A stretch of DNA of 64,000 nucleotides from CAMAXB01 sp964476565 (GCA_964476565.1 CAYZBG010000005.1:39806-103805), one strand, 5' to 3'; shown: positions 17,532-26,786, counted from the stretch's first letter. Made by a program: numbers and translations. The notes: generated by a model not told the origin, from the letters alone.

Positions 17532-18878
17532 TCAGCCGGCGAAATCGGCGATGCGGAGCAGCAGCGGCTCGGTCACCACGCTGGAGAGGCGGCGCAGGCG
17601 AGCGACGGCGGCACGGATGGCCTTCTCGTTGCTCGTGTGAGTGGTGAGGATGAGCGTCGCCGCACCCGGCCGTTCGCTTGGACGCTGCAGGACGCTGGCG
17701 ATGCTCACCTGTGAACGGGCTGTGGCCGAGGCGATCCGGGCCAGCACGCCCGGCTCGTCCTTCACCTCCATGCGGAGATAATACCGGCCGCTGATCTTCT
17801 CGAGCGGCAGCAGCGGGCAGCGCTGCGTCGACGGCTCCGGCAATGCCACGTTGCCGCGTCGCAATAGGATGATCGCGTCGGCAATGTCGCTGATCACCGC
17901 GCTCGCCGTCGCATCCTGTCCGGCGCCGCGTCCGATGTAGACGGTTTCGCCGACGACGTCACCGGTGACGGAGATGCCGTTGTACACCTCGTTCACGTTC
18001 GCCAGCACCTTGGTGCGTGGCAGCAAGGCGGGGTGCACGCGCACGAAGAGTTCGTTCGTCGTCAGGTCTCGCGTGATGACGGCGAGCAGCTTGATCGCAT
18101 AGCCGTGGTCGCGAGCGTAGGTCAGGTCCGTCTGCGTGAGCTTCGTGATGCCCTCGATGAGCATGGCCTTGGTCGGGACCCAGGTGCCATGGGCGAGGTA
18201 GGCGAGCACCGAGGCCTTGTGAGCCGTGTCCCAGCCCTCGACATCGAGCGACTCGTCCGCCTCGGCGTAGCCGAGAGCCTTGGCCTCGGCGAGGATAGCC
18301 GGATAGGAGAGCCCCTCGCGTTCCATCCGGGTGAGGATGTAATTGCACGTGCCGTTGAGGATGCCGTAGATGAGGCCGAATCGATTGGCGACCAGACCCT
18401 CGCGCAGGGCCTTGATGATCGGGATGCCACCGGCCACGGAGGCCTCGAAAAAGAAATGGCCGCCGTGGCGGCGGGCGGCGGCGAAGATCTCCGGACCGTG
18501 GGCGCAGAGCAGAGCCTTGTTGGCGGAAACGACGGTCTTGCCATGGCGAAGGGCGGCGAGCGTGACCTCACGGGCGAGGGTCGTGCCACCGATCAATTCG
18601 CACACCAAGTGGATCGACGGATCCGTGGCGATCGACAGGGAATCAGTCGTGAGCTTCGCTGTGGGCACCTTGACCTGGCGCTTCTTGCGCAGGTCGCGCA
18701 CCGACGCGCGGTGCAGGTTGAGTTTCACGCCGAGGCGGGACTCCAGGGCGGCGCGGGAACGCTCGAGGTGTTTCCACACGCCTTGCCCGACGGTGCCGAG
18801 GCCGCAGATGCCGATGTTGATGACCGAGAGATCTGTCATTGGAAATGGGGAAGCAGGCCGGTCGAGGGGCGAACTCAC
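17532..18878 (-). CDS. hom: Homoserine dehydrogenase
   Basis: 448 residues from a GTG at 18878. This start is supported by AAGGAG 7 bp upstream and by a 4-bp GTGA overlap with the plsY stop codon. An ATG 13 codons later has no ribosome-binding site. The Rossmann motif is GICGLGTVG (23-31). The substrate-binding block ILNGTCNYILTRM and the EADESLDVEGWDTAHKA region follow. A C-terminal ACT domain (about 370-440) suggests threonine feedback. It reduces aspartate semialdehyde to homoserine. Confidence 0.94.
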   Translation of the reverse strand: MSSPLDRPASPFPMTDLSVINIGICGLGTVGQGVWKHLERSRAALESRLGVKLNLHRASVRDLRKKRQVKVPTAKLTTDSLSIATDPSIHLVCELIGGTTLAREVTLAALRHGKTVVSANKALLCAHGPEIFAAARRHGGHFFFEASVAGGIPIIKALREGLVANRFGLIYGILNGTCNYILTRMEREGLSYPAILAEAKALGYAEADESLDVEGWDTAHKASVLAYLAHGTWVPTKAMLIEGITKLTQTDLTYARDHGYAIKLLAVITRDLTTNELFVRVHPALLPRTKVLANVNEVYNGISVTGDVVGETVYIGRGAGQDATASAVISDIADAIILLRRGNVALPEPSTQRCPLLPLEKISGRYYLRMEVKDEPGVLARIASATARSQVSIASVLQRPSERPGAATLILTTHTSNEKAIRAAVARLRRLSSVVTEPLLLRIADFAG

Positions 18879-19552
18879 GGTACGCTCTCCTTCTTCTTAC
18901 GCTCGAATCGGGCCTCCGTGCCGGCAAGCAGGCGGCTGATGTTGGCGCGGTGACGGACCGCGACGAACACTGCAACGAGCACACCGAAGCCGATAATCGT
19001 GGGCGGGCTGCCCAGCAGGTAGGCCGCCACGGGCAGTGCGGCCGCGGAGAGCAGAGAGGCGAGCGAGACGTAGCGCGACAGGTAGAACGTCGCCACCCAC
19101 ACGGCGCCCCCAATCAGGGTAACCACCGGGGCCAGCATCAGAAATCCGCCCGCGCCGGTGGCCACGCCTTTGCCGCCGCGGAAACCTGTGAAACACGAAA
19201 AGCTGTGTCCGAGCAACGCCCCGACCAGTCCGGCAATGCCGAGGTCCAACCAGGTATCGCCCGCGATGACCACGGCACCGTCCGGGGTCGCAGCGGCGGC
19301 GCTGTCACCGTACGACCAGCTGAAATGCGCCCCGAGCGCCCAGGCTGCGGCGACGGCACCCTTGAGCGCGTCGAGCGCAAACACGGTGTTGCCGGCCTTG
19401 CGACCGAGCACGCGCTTCACGTTCGTGGCGCCCGGATTGCGGCTGCCCACCTCGAAGATGTTCACGCCATGCGCCCGAGCCACAAGGTAGCCAAAGGGCA
19501 GCGCACCCAGCACGTAGCCGAGGCCGGCGGTGAGGAGCAGCGGGAGCATCAT
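18875..19552 (-). CDS. plsY: Glycerol-3-phosphate acyltransferase PlsY
   Basis: 225 residues with about five membrane segments. Signature blocks are ALPFGYLVARAHGVNIFEVGSRNPGATNV, LDALKGA and FTGFRGGKGVATG. These form the acyl-phosphate and glycerol-3-phosphate sites of PlsY. It makes lysophosphatidic acid from acyl-phosphate at the inner membrane. Its stop codon overlaps the hom start by 4 bp, so a membrane lipid gene is embedded in an amino-acid operon. The C-terminus ends in a KKK cluster. Confidence 0.94.
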   Translation of the reverse strand: MMLPLLLTAGLGYVLGALPFGYLVARAHGVNIFEVGSRNPGATNVKRVLGRKAGNTVFALDALKGAVAAAWALGAHFSWSYGDSAAAATPDGAVVIAGDTWLDLGIAGLVGALLGHSFSCFTGFRGGKGVATGAGGFLMLAPVVTLIGGAVWVATFYLSRYVSLASLLSAAALPVAAYLLGSPPTIIGFGVLVAVFVAVRHRANISRLLAGTEARFERKKKESVP

Positions 19553-19611
19553 GGTGAAGGGAGGGCTTCCGCGCCGCGTGACCGGCGGTCACGCGACGCC
19601 GTCGGGCCGGC

Positions 19612-21201
19612 TCAGAGTTGAACGAACTTGGCCACCTTGATGGCGGGGTTGCTCTTGATCTCCTTGCGGGCGGCCTCGCTCGGTTCGGTGTCGACGCGCA
19701 CGACCATGTACGCGGTCCCCCCCGGCGTGAGCCGGCTGAGCGACATGTCGGCGATGTTGACCTTGTCCTTGCCGAGCAGCGTGCCCACCTGGCCGACCAT
19801 GCCCGGCTGGTCGAGGTTCTCGAGCACGAGCAGTTTCCCCTCGGCGGCCACTTCGACCTCGCGGCCGTTGATGTTGACGATGCGCGGCTCGTTGGCCTTG
19901 CCGATCAAGGTGCCGGCCGCCGAATATGCCGCACCATCCGACGCGATCGCCGCGACCTGGATGAGCTCGGTGTAGTCGGCGTCGCTGTTCGACTTCGTTA
20001 CCTCGACCTGGATGCCGAGGCGCTGGAAAAAGACCGGAGCGTTGACGAAATTAACCTCGTCGCCGCTGATCCGGCGCAGGTAACCGTGCTGGATGGCGCG
20101 GGTGACGGAATTGGCGTCGAGATCGACGATCTTGCCCCAGTAGGAGATGCGCAGGGCCGCAATCTGCGGCGGCGCGATCTGCTGCACGAGCGTGCCGAGT
20201 TTGGTGCCAAGATCGAGGTAAGGCCCGAGCACCTTGACCGCGGCGGCGTCCATCGACGGCATGTTGACGGCGTTGCGAATCACGCCGCCGGCAAGCACGT
20301 CGGTGATCTGCTCAGCGATCTCGATGCCCACGGACTCCTGCGCCTCGGCCGTCGAGGCGCCCAGGTGCGGCGTCAGCACGACATTGGGCAGGGAGCGAAA
20401 CTCACTGTCCTTCGCAAGCGGTTCGTCCTCGAACACGTCAAGTCCGGCGGCGGCGACATGCCCCGACTTCAGTGCGGCCAGCAGCGCGGTCTCCTTGATG
20501 ATGCCGCCGCGGGCGCAGTTGAAAAGGCGCACACCCTTCTTGCACTTCGCGAGGGCGGCCTCGTCGATCATGTGCTTGGTGTCATCCGTCATGGGCATGT
20601 GGACGGTGATGTAGTCCGACTCGGCCAGGAGCTGGTCGAGCGTCACGCCCTCCACCTGCATGGCCTTCGCGCGGCTCGGCGCGAGATAGGGATCGTACGC
20701 CAGCACGCGCATACCGAAGGCCTGGGCCCGCTTCGCCACCTCACCACCGATGCGGCCGAGACCGACGATTCCGAGGGTCTTCTTGAACAGCTCGATGCCG
20801 CTGAAGCTCTTGCGGTCCCACTGGCCGGCCTTCATCGAGGCGGCGGCCTGCGGCACCGGACGGGCGCCACAGAGGATGTGCGTGAAGGTGAGCTCGGCGG
20901 TAGCAATCGTGTTGCCGGCCGGGGTATTCATGACCACCACACCGCGCTCGGTCGCCGCCTCGACATCAACGTTGTCCACGCCCACCCCGGCGCGACCAAC
21001 CACTTTTAGCAACGGCGCCGCCGCGATGACCTCACGCGTGATCTTGGTCTCGGAACGGACCGCGATCGCATGGACGTCCTTGACCAACTGCAGCACCTTC
21101 TCGGGAGAAGACCCGTAGGCCTCGACCACTTCGAAGCCCGGCTGCTGACGCAGGTAGGCAACTCCCTTGGGTGAGATCTTGTCGGCGACGAGGATTTTCA
21201 T
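19612..21201 (-). CDS. serA: D-3-phosphoglycerate dehydrogenase
   Basis: 529 residues from the ATG at 21201 (MKILVADKIS), the usual start for the long type of SerA. The N-terminal NAD-binding 2-hydroxyacid dehydrogenase domain has GLGRIGGEVA, the NCARGG block and LTPHLGAST, which contains the catalytic His. An intervening substrate-binding domain and a C-terminal ACT domain (about 455-529) follow. It starts serine synthesis from 3-phosphoglycerate and is probably inhibited by serine through the ACT domain. It is the first gene of the five-gene amino-acid unit. It is divergent from an HD-domain gene across a 259-bp gap, which should hold both promoters. Confidence 0.95.
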   Translation of the reverse strand: MKILVADKISPKGVAYLRQQPGFEVVEAYGSSPEKVLQLVKDVHAIAVRSETKITREVIAAAPLLKVVGRAGVGVDNVDVEAATERGVVVMNTPAGNTIATAELTFTHILCGARPVPQAAASMKAGQWDRKSFSGIELFKKTLGIVGLGRIGGEVAKRAQAFGMRVLAYDPYLAPSRAKAMQVEGVTLDQLLAESDYITVHMPMTDDTKHMIDEAALAKCKKGVRLFNCARGGIIKETALLAALKSGHVAAAGLDVFEDEPLAKDSEFRSLPNVVLTPHLGASTAEAQESVGIEIAEQITDVLAGGVIRNAVNMPSMDAAAVKVLGPYLDLGTKLGTLVQQIAPPQIAALRISYWGKIVDLDANSVTRAIQHGYLRRISGDEVNFVNAPVFFQRLGIQVEVTKSNSDADYTELIQVAAIASDGAAYSAAGTLIGKANEPRIVNINGREVEVAAEGKLLVLENLDQPGMVGQVGTLLGKDKVNIADMSLSRLTPGGTAYMVVRVDTEPSEAARKEIKSNPAIKVAKFVQL

Positions 21202-21460
21202 GAGACAAATGGCACCCATCGAAGGGTGCGAAGGAAAGGCTCGCAAGGAAAAGGTTGGCCCGGCGTGACTTCGCAGCGCCGACGACCTGCGTCGTGGATT
21301 CGCCACCCCGGAGTTTTACAACTCGCTCTTTCGCCGCTGATTAACCGTACCCACCCGAGTGCGGGTACGCGCCGCGTCCAATCGGTGCTGCCATCGCGGC
21401 AAGCGCCTTGCGACGCCGGCCCGTCCTTGCCCTTCGTCACGACCGGGCTTCCCCTCCGTC

Positions 21461-22063
21461 ATGGAAAACGCGGCCGCCGCACGTCTTGCTCAGCAAATCC
21501 GGTTCATCCTCGAGGTGGATCGGCTCAAGGAAATCTTCCGCCAAACCCTCGTCACGCACAGCCGGCGTCACGAAAACGACGCCGAACACTCATGGCACCT
21601 GTGCCTGATGGTGCTGGTGCTGGCCGAACATGCGAACGATCGCGATCTCGATGTCCTGCGGGTGCTCAAGATGCTCCTGCTCCACGATCTGGTGGAAATC
21701 GACGCTGGCGACACGTTCGCCTACGACGAGCAAGGACGGGCCGACCAGCATGCCCGCGAGTGCCGCGCGGCGGAGAGAATCTTCGGGCTGCTTCCGCCGG
21801 ACCAGGCGGAGGAGTTCCGCTCGCTCTGGGATGAGTTTGAGGCCCGGGAGACGCCGGAGGCACGGTTCGCTGCGGCCATGGATCGCTTCCAACCGATGCT
21901 GCTCAACTGCGCCACCGAGGGCGCCGCCTGGCACAAACATGGGGTCACCAGCGACCGCGTCATCGCCCGCAACCGACACATCGCCGACGGCGCCGAAGCG
22001 GTCTGGACCCACGCGGCCGAGATGATCCGGCAGGCCGTGGCCCGCGGCCACCTCCTGCCGTAG
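21461..22063 (+). CDS. HD-domain phosphohydrolase (YfbR-like)
   Basis: 200 residues from the ATG at 21461. Metal-binding HD-domain motifs are visible: HENDAEHSWH (near 30-40) and LLHDLVEIDAGDTFAYD. This pattern is that of the YfbR/HDDC2 branch, 5'-deoxynucleotidases that act on dNMPs. It stands alone, divergent from serA. The substrate is inferred from the family and could differ. The frame continues upstream to 21359, but that part looks like non-coding promoter sequence. Confidence 0.8.
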   Translation: MENAAAARLAQQIRFILEVDRLKEIFRQTLVTHSRRHENDAEHSWHLCLMVLVLAEHANDRDLDVLRVLKMLLLHDLVEIDAGDTFAYDEQGRADQHARECRAAERIFGLLPPDQAEEFRSLWDEFEARETPEARFAAAMDRFQPMLLNCATEGAAWHKHGVTSDRVIARNRHIADGAEAVWTHAAEMIRQAVARGHLLP

Positions 22064-22082
22064 CGCACGACTGGCGCAGCGA

Positions 22083-23066
22083 TCAACGCCCGCGAGCCAG
22101 CGTTTCGATCTCGGCTTGGAGCCGGGCGACGACGGCTTCGGTCGCGCGCACGTAAGGCGCCTTGAAGGTGGTCCCGTGCGTGTAGCCCACGTAGGCGAGC
22201 CATGCCTCCGAGCGCAGGGCCCGGCGGTCGCGCACGAGCGGGAACAGCGGATCAGCTTGGATGCGCGCCAGCTCTTCGTCGAGCCGTGCCTCAGGCACCG
22301 GCAACCCCAGACCCTGAGCGACGAGGCGGCCCATCAGCAGGTGCCCCCGGTCGTCCGGATGCACCCCGTCCGGGCAGAACGTGAACGCGGGATCCGCCTT
22401 CCGGCGCTCGGCCAGAGCATCGCGCATCCCCGCGTGCAGGTCGATGACCGCCACCCCCGGCCCCCGTCGGCGCAGACCCGCTTGGGCAAACGATGCGAGC
22501 ACGTCGTTATAAAGCGGATACGCCGCCTGGTAACCGAACGCGGTCGTGTCCGCCTTGGCGAGGCGCTGCGGAATGGGCAGCGGGTCGAACACCGGCGGTG
22601 TGATCAGCACCAGCGAGGCCCCGGCGGCCCGCACGCCGGCGATCAGGCGGTCCAGCCCGGCCTCGTAGGCCGCGAGCCGTTCATCCGAGGGCGGGTGATA
22701 GATGCCGTCGTTCATGCCGTAGCAGGCGAAGACAATGGCCGGCTTCACCGCCTTGAGGGCGGCGTCCAGGCGGTCGAGCGCGTTGGGCCGCGGGAAACGC
22801 ACGCCCGGTTCGGAGAGGCCGGAGACTGTCTCGCTGCTCAGCCCGATGCTGATCAGGTCGTAGCCGCCACCGGGGGCAAGGCGGTGCAGGTAATACTCCA
22901 GGAAGGTCACGTAGAGCCCGTTCTGGGTGATGCTGTCGCCGAGCAGGAGCACACGTTTCCCTGCGAGGTCGGCCGCGGTCGTGGCGCGCAAGTTGGGCGC
23001 GGTCACAAGGAGCGCCGTCAACAAGACAATCAGGAAGGTGAGAGGAGAGGCAGGGCGTGGTGACAT
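22083..23066 (-). CDS. Exported SGNH/GDSL hydrolase
   Basis: 327 residues from the ATG at 23066. An N-terminal hydrophobic signal (LTFLIVLLTALLVTA) marks it for export. SGNH blocks are clear: GDSITQ with the nucleophile Ser (block I), GMNDG (block III, Asn) and DGVHPDDRGH (block V, Asp and His). These are esterases or carbohydrate deacetylases. The C-terminal 60 residues resemble the extension found in planctomycete and verrucomicrobial SGNH proteins. The substrate cannot be told from sequence. The open frame beyond 23066 is not coding; a different small gene sits there. Confidence 0.82.
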   Translation of the reverse strand: MSPRPASPLTFLIVLLTALLVTAPNLRATTAADLAGKRVLLLGDSITQNGLYVTFLEYYLHRLAPGGGYDLISIGLSSETVSGLSEPGVRFPRPNALDRLDAALKAVKPAIVFACYGMNDGIYHPPSDERLAAYEAGLDRLIAGVRAAGASLVLITPPVFDPLPIPQRLAKADTTAFGYQAAYPLYNDVLASFAQAGLRRRGPGVAVIDLHAGMRDALAERRKADPAFTFCPDGVHPDDRGHLLMGRLVAQGLGLPVPEARLDEELARIQADPLFPLVRDRRALRSEAWLAYVGYTHGTTFKAPYVRATEAVVARLQAEIETLARGR

Positions 23067-23133
23067 GGGAAACAAAGGGGGCGCCTTTGACCCAACGCTC
23101 TTTTTCGTTGGCAGGCGACCACGAAACCTTCGC

Positions 23134-23277
23134 TCAACGGCGGTCGCGATTGACGGGAAACAGGCAACCGCAGCCTTTGCCGCAGCAATCACGGCGGCGG
23201 AAGCACACATAGCGCCTCAGCCCCAGCGCAGCACCGAACGCCACGCCTACGCCAATCAATGCGATAACCCAGATCAC
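23134..23277 (-). CDS. Hidden 47-residue membrane protein with Cys-rich tail
   Basis: This is the only plausible gene in the 302-bp gap 23067-23369. A GTG at 23275-23277 opens a frame that ends with TGA (minus strand) at 23134-23136. The product has one hydrophobic helix (IWVIALIGVGVAFGAALGL, 2-20), a basic patch, then RRRDCCGKGCGC with five Cys in eight residues, and a short basic end. One membrane helix followed by a Cys/Gly cluster is the layout of FeoB-associated Cys-rich membrane proteins. No feo gene is nearby. There is no clear ribosome-binding site, and an upstream TAA limits extension. The residue pattern, not the length, is the evidence that it is real. Confidence 0.5.
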   Translation of the reverse strand: MIWVIALIGVGVAFGAALGLRRYVCFRRRDCCGKGCGCLFPVNRDRR

Positions 23278-23369
23278 AGTCGTACGATGAAGCCTAACGT
23301 CGCCAAGACAAGCCGCCGCCTGTTACCAGGCGAGGCTCCGGCGCGCCCCGCGCTGCCACGGAAACCACG

Positions 23370-24638
23370 TCACCCCAAATCGCGGATCGAGCCGAAGTCA
23401 GGATCGTTGAGCCGACGGTAGGTGCGGACGATCATGCCGTCGGTGAGTCCGGCGAGCCAGTCGCAGATCCGGCGGGCTTTGCCGGCCGTGGTTTCCTCGG
23501 CCTCGATCAAAGTCCCCACCCGCGGAGGCAGGAGGTGAATCACCCGGCGTCCCCGGTCGACGTAGTTGGACCAGGCCGACTCCCAAAGGCTGAAGAGGAT
23601 CCGGCGCGCCTTGTGCTCCATCTGCTGCAGCTGCGGGCTCTCGAAGATGATGTCGTTCGCCATCTTCTTGTAGAACTGCGCCTCGCGCTCCGCCTCAGGT
23701 GCGACGACGAGCTGAAACCGGTATCGCTGCGTGCGATCGGCCATGAAACCGGACCGTTCCTTCAACCAGCAGGCCGTGATGAAACGCCCGATCTTCTGCG
23801 AGAAGACGCTTTCGAGCCGGTCTCCCCGGATTGCCCCGCACAGCGTATCCAAATGCCCCTGACGCTCGGCGTCGATCGCCTCCCCCGCCGCCCACGCCTC
23901 GATGCGCTCGAGCGTCAGGAACCCGGCCTTCACCCCGTCGACGATGTCATTCAGGGAATAGGCCGCATCATCGGCCCAGTCCATGATCTGGCACTCCACG
24001 CTTTTCAGCGCGTTCAACGCCTCGCCCTGCTCCAAACCGGGCGGCAGGTCGTCCTGGGCAAACACGTGCCGACGATAGGTCTCCTGCGGATCGTAGATGA
24101 AGTGATGTCGCGGATAGGGCGGAAACTCGCGGTAGAGCTTCTTGTACTTCAGCACCCCGTCGAGCAACGCCCGCGTCGGCTGCATGCCGCGCACCGTCGT
24201 CTCGGTGGCAATCATCGTCTCGGTCAGCAGGTGCAGCGTCTGGGCATTGCCCTCAAAACCGCCGTAGGGCTGCATGAGCTCCTGCAAGGTGCGCTCGCCC
24301 GAGTGCCCGAACGGCGGGTGGCCCAGGTCATGCGCGAGGCAGACGGCTTCAACGAGGTCGCCATCAAGGTGGAAGTCGGCGGACAGCGGTCCGCCCCGGT
24401 GCAGCAGCCAGGTGCAAATCGAGCGGCCGATCTGGGCCACTTCCATCGAGTGCGTCAGGCGCGTGCGGTAAAAGTCATACTCCCCCGACAAGAACACCTG
24501 GGTTTTCGACTGCAGCTTCCGGAAGGCGTGAGAATGGATGACCCGGTCCCGGTCGATCTGAAACGGTGTGCGGTAATCCGCCCGACGCGACGCACCCAGC
24601 GTCTCCTCGTCGAAGGCGGTGTAGAAGCGGTTGGGCAT
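23370..24638 (-). CDS. dgt: Deoxyguanosinetriphosphate triphosphohydrolase-like protein
   Basis: 422 residues. HD-type metal site: RLTHSMEVAQIGR, then the HDLGHPPFGHSGE block, then DWADDAAYSLND. The N-terminal block FQIDRDRVIHSHAFRKLQSKTQVF is diagnostic of the dGTPase family. It hydrolyses dGTP (or other dNTPs) to the nucleoside and triphosphate. It is divergent from ogt across about 100 bp. Together with the HD hydrolase at 21461 and cdd it forms a loose nucleotide-metabolism neighbourhood, without an operon. Confidence 0.92.
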   Translation of the reverse strand: MPNRFYTAFDEETLGASRRADYRTPFQIDRDRVIHSHAFRKLQSKTQVFLSGEYDFYRTRLTHSMEVAQIGRSICTWLLHRGGPLSADFHLDGDLVEAVCLAHDLGHPPFGHSGERTLQELMQPYGGFEGNAQTLHLLTETMIATETTVRGMQPTRALLDGVLKYKKLYREFPPYPRHHFIYDPQETYRRHVFAQDDLPPGLEQGEALNALKSVECQIMDWADDAAYSLNDIVDGVKAGFLTLERIEAWAAGEAIDAERQGHLDTLCGAIRGDRLESVFSQKIGRFITACWLKERSGFMADRTQRYRFQLVVAPEAEREAQFYKKMANDIIFESPQLQQMEHKARRILFSLWESAWSNYVDRGRRVIHLLPPRVGTLIEAEETTAGKARRICDWLAGLTDGMIVRTYRRLNDPDFGSIRDLG

Positions 24639-24739
24639 GATGCGACCGTTACGATTGTCAGGCGCCCGCGGTTGCCAATGTCATTCGCGGTGCCGGGGCT
24701 TTACCCCGTTGGGCGTTGCAGCCAATTTTCCCTCCCGTC

Positions 24740-25225
24740 ATGCCCGCCGCCCACGTCCAGACCGCCCTCGGTCCCTGCATCCTCACCTGGGAAGGCGATC
24801 GTGTGACGGATTTCGCGTTGCCGAATCCGTCGGGTGCGCCGGTCGCCCAGGCCGAAGAACCTCCGCCGTGGGTCGGCGCGCTCCTGCCGCGCGTGGCCCG
24901 GCACCTCGCCGGGGACCTGCAGGACTTCGCCGACCTGCCCTACGCCTTCGATCGCGTCAGCCCGTTTCAACGTCGCGTTTATGAGGCGGCGTTGACGGTG
25001 AAGGCCGGCCACACCTCGACCTACGGCGAGTTGGCCACCCGCCTGGGCCTCGGCCCTGCCGGGAGCCGAGCCGTCGGCACCGCGCTGGGTCTGAACCCAT
25101 GGCCGTTGCTCATCCCCTGCCACCGCTTCGTCGGGGCGGATGGTCGCATGACGGGTTTCTCGGCGCCAGGTGGAGTCGCGACCAAGGCCCGCCTCCTCGC
25201 CATCGAGGGCGCGACGTGGTTCTAA
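24740..25225 (+). CDS. ogt: Methylated-DNA-protein cysteine methyltransferase (Ogt/MGMT)
   Basis: 161 residues from the ATG at 24740. The active-site motif is IPCHRF, with the acceptor Cys, followed by VGADGRMTGFSAPGG. The upstream helix-turn-helix part has FQRRVYEAALTVKAGHTSTYGELA. These are the standard motifs of O6-alkylguanine repair proteins. The N-terminal domain is short and acidic. It repairs alkylated guanine in one irreversible step. It stands alone between dgt and mgtE. Confidence 0.92.
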   Translation: MPAAHVQTALGPCILTWEGDRVTDFALPNPSGAPVAQAEEPPPWVGALLPRVARHLAGDLQDFADLPYAFDRVSPFQRRVYEAALTVKAGHTSTYGELATRLGLGPAGSRAVGTALGLNPWPLLIPCHRFVGADGRMTGFSAPGGVATKARLLAIEGATWF

Positions 25226-25320
25226 GCGCGGGAACGTCCAGGTAAATTTTTTGCGGAACCGAGAACCGGCGTTGCCTCGGACCCGCAGACTGGCACCATC
25301 CCGCCACCCTCCAAACGTCC

Positions 25321-26343
25321 ATGGACATTCAGCTCTCCGCCCCACCCCTCGCGGTCTCGTATCCCGAACACTCGATCGGCTCGCTGATGGAATCTCCCGC
25401 CGCCGTCTTTCCCCCGGACATGACGGTGAAGGCCGCCACGGAGGCGGTGCGGGAGATCGTGAAACGCCGGTTTGTCACGTACGCCTACATCGTCGATGCG
25501 AACCGCCGCCTGCTCGGCGTGGCCGCGATGCGCGATTTGCTCCTTGCCCGGCCGGAACAGCCCATCGCCGAAGTGATGCTGAAGGACTTCTTCGCCTTCC
25601 GCCCCGAGATGCCGTTGGTCGACGCGATGAAGCTGACACTCGATAAGCACTACCCGTCGTATCCAGTCACCGATCACAACGGGGTGTTGCTCGGCCTGCT
25701 CTGGGGCCAACGGCTCTTCAAGGCGCAGAGCGTGGAACTCGTCGCCCAGGCCGGATCGATGGTGGGTGTGGACAAGGAGGAGCGTACCGACACCCACTGG
25801 ACGCGCAGTTTCAAGTTCCGCCATCCCTGGCTCCAGCTCAACCTGCTCACCGCCTTCGTCGCCGCCGCCGTCGTCGGCGTTTTCGAAGCCACCATCGATC
25901 GCGTCGTGGTGCTGGCAGTCTTTCTGCCCGTGCTCGCCGGCCAGTCGGGCAACACCGGCTGTCAGGCCCTTGCCGTCGCGTTGCGCGGCATGACCCTCGG
26001 CGAACTCAAGCCTGGCAAGGAGCGTGCCTTGCTGCTCAAGGAAGCCATTCTCGGGTCCATGAACGGACTCTTTGTCGGCATCACCGCCGGCATCGGCATG
26101 TATGTGTATGCCACGATGCAAAAGACGCCGGAATCGCCGTTACTGCTCGGCGCCATCGTCTGTGTGGCGATGGTGTCCGCCTGCGTGGTCAGCGGGCTCA
26201 GCGGCGTGCTCACCCCCCTCGCCTTGAAGCGCCTCGGCGCTGACCCAGCGACGGCTTCGAGCATCTTTCTCACCACGGCCACCGACGTGGCCAGCATGGG
26301 ATGCTTCCTCGGCCTTGCCACCTGGTGGCTGCCATCGGCATGA
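25321..26343 (+). CDS. mgtE: MgtE-type magnesium transporter, short form
   Basis: 340 residues. An N-terminal pair of CBS domains (about 18-135) is followed by the MgtE membrane domain (about 165-340). The latter has the blocks LPVLAGQSGNTGCQALAVALRG and a TTATDVASMGCFLGLATW end. The acidic superhelical N domain that precedes the CBS pair in classical MgtE (about 450 residues) is missing. Mg2+ or Co2+ transport is expected, but gating may differ without that domain. Its stop overlaps the cdd start (ATGA). The 95-bp upstream gap is too short for an M-box riboswitch. Confidence 0.88.
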   Translation: MDIQLSAPPLAVSYPEHSIGSLMESPAAVFPPDMTVKAATEAVREIVKRRFVTYAYIVDANRRLLGVAAMRDLLLARPEQPIAEVMLKDFFAFRPEMPLVDAMKLTLDKHYPSYPVTDHNGVLLGLLWGQRLFKAQSVELVAQAGSMVGVDKEERTDTHWTRSFKFRHPWLQLNLLTAFVAAAVVGVFEATIDRVVVLAVFLPVLAGQSGNTGCQALAVALRGMTLGELKPGKERALLLKEAILGSMNGLFVGITAGIGMYVYATMQKTPESPLLLGAIVCVAMVSACVVSGLSGVLTPLALKRLGADPATASSIFLTTATDVASMGCFLGLATWWLPSA

Positions 26344-26786
26344 GCGCGCTCCGGGACTCCGTCCTGCGCCGCCTGCTGGCCGCCGCGAAGAAGGCGGCCC
26401 AGGCGTCCTACTCACCCTACTCGCGTTTTGCCGTCGGCGCGGCGGTGCTCACCGACACGGGCCGGATCTACTCCGGGTGCAACGTCGAGAATGCCTCGTA
26501 CGGGCTCTGCAACTGCGCCGAGCGCACCGCCGTCTTCTCCGCGGTGGCCGACGGTGCCCGCCGGGTACACTGCGTTGCGATCTACACGCCGACGCCGGCA
26601 CCTACCCTGCCCTGCGGCGCCTGCCGTCAGGTGCTTCACGAATTTGGTCCGCAGGCGCGGGTGATCTCCGTTTGCGACGGTCCGGATCGCAGCGACCTGA
26701 CGTTGGACGCCCTGCTGCCCGGCGCCTTCGGCCCGGCCGATCTCGCCGCCGCCCCCGCCCGCCGCAAGGCGCGCGTTACGCGCTGA
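26340..26786 (+). CDS. cdd: Cytidine deaminase
   Basis: 148 residues from the ATG at 26340, which overlaps the mgtE stop by 4 bp. Zinc-site motifs are CAE (59-61) and PCGAC (91-95), and the substrate block YSPYSRFAVGAA is present. This is the short tetrameric Cdd type. It deaminates cytidine and deoxycytidine for pyrimidine salvage. The C-terminus has an added Ala/Arg-rich tail of about 15 residues. It overlaps the convergent hisS gene by 11 bp. Confidence 0.93.
   Translation: MSALRDSVLRRLLAAAKKAAQASYSPYSRFAVGAAVLTDTGRIYSGCNVENASYGLCNCAERTAVFSAVADGARRVHCVAIYTPTPAPTLPCGACRQVLHEFGPQARVISVCDGPDRSDLTLDALLPGAFGPADLAAAPARRKARVTR

Noticed and set aside
21346..21369. Alternative inverted repeats (CGTACCC/GGGTACG and ACCCG/CGGGT) in the serA-HD gene gap
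   Set aside because: Short arms in a GC-rich region are likely by chance, and no promoter elements could be placed next to them.
25226..25320. M-box riboswitch upstream of mgtE
   Set aside because: The gap is 95 bp, too short for the conserved M-box fold, and only a small imperfect stem is visible.
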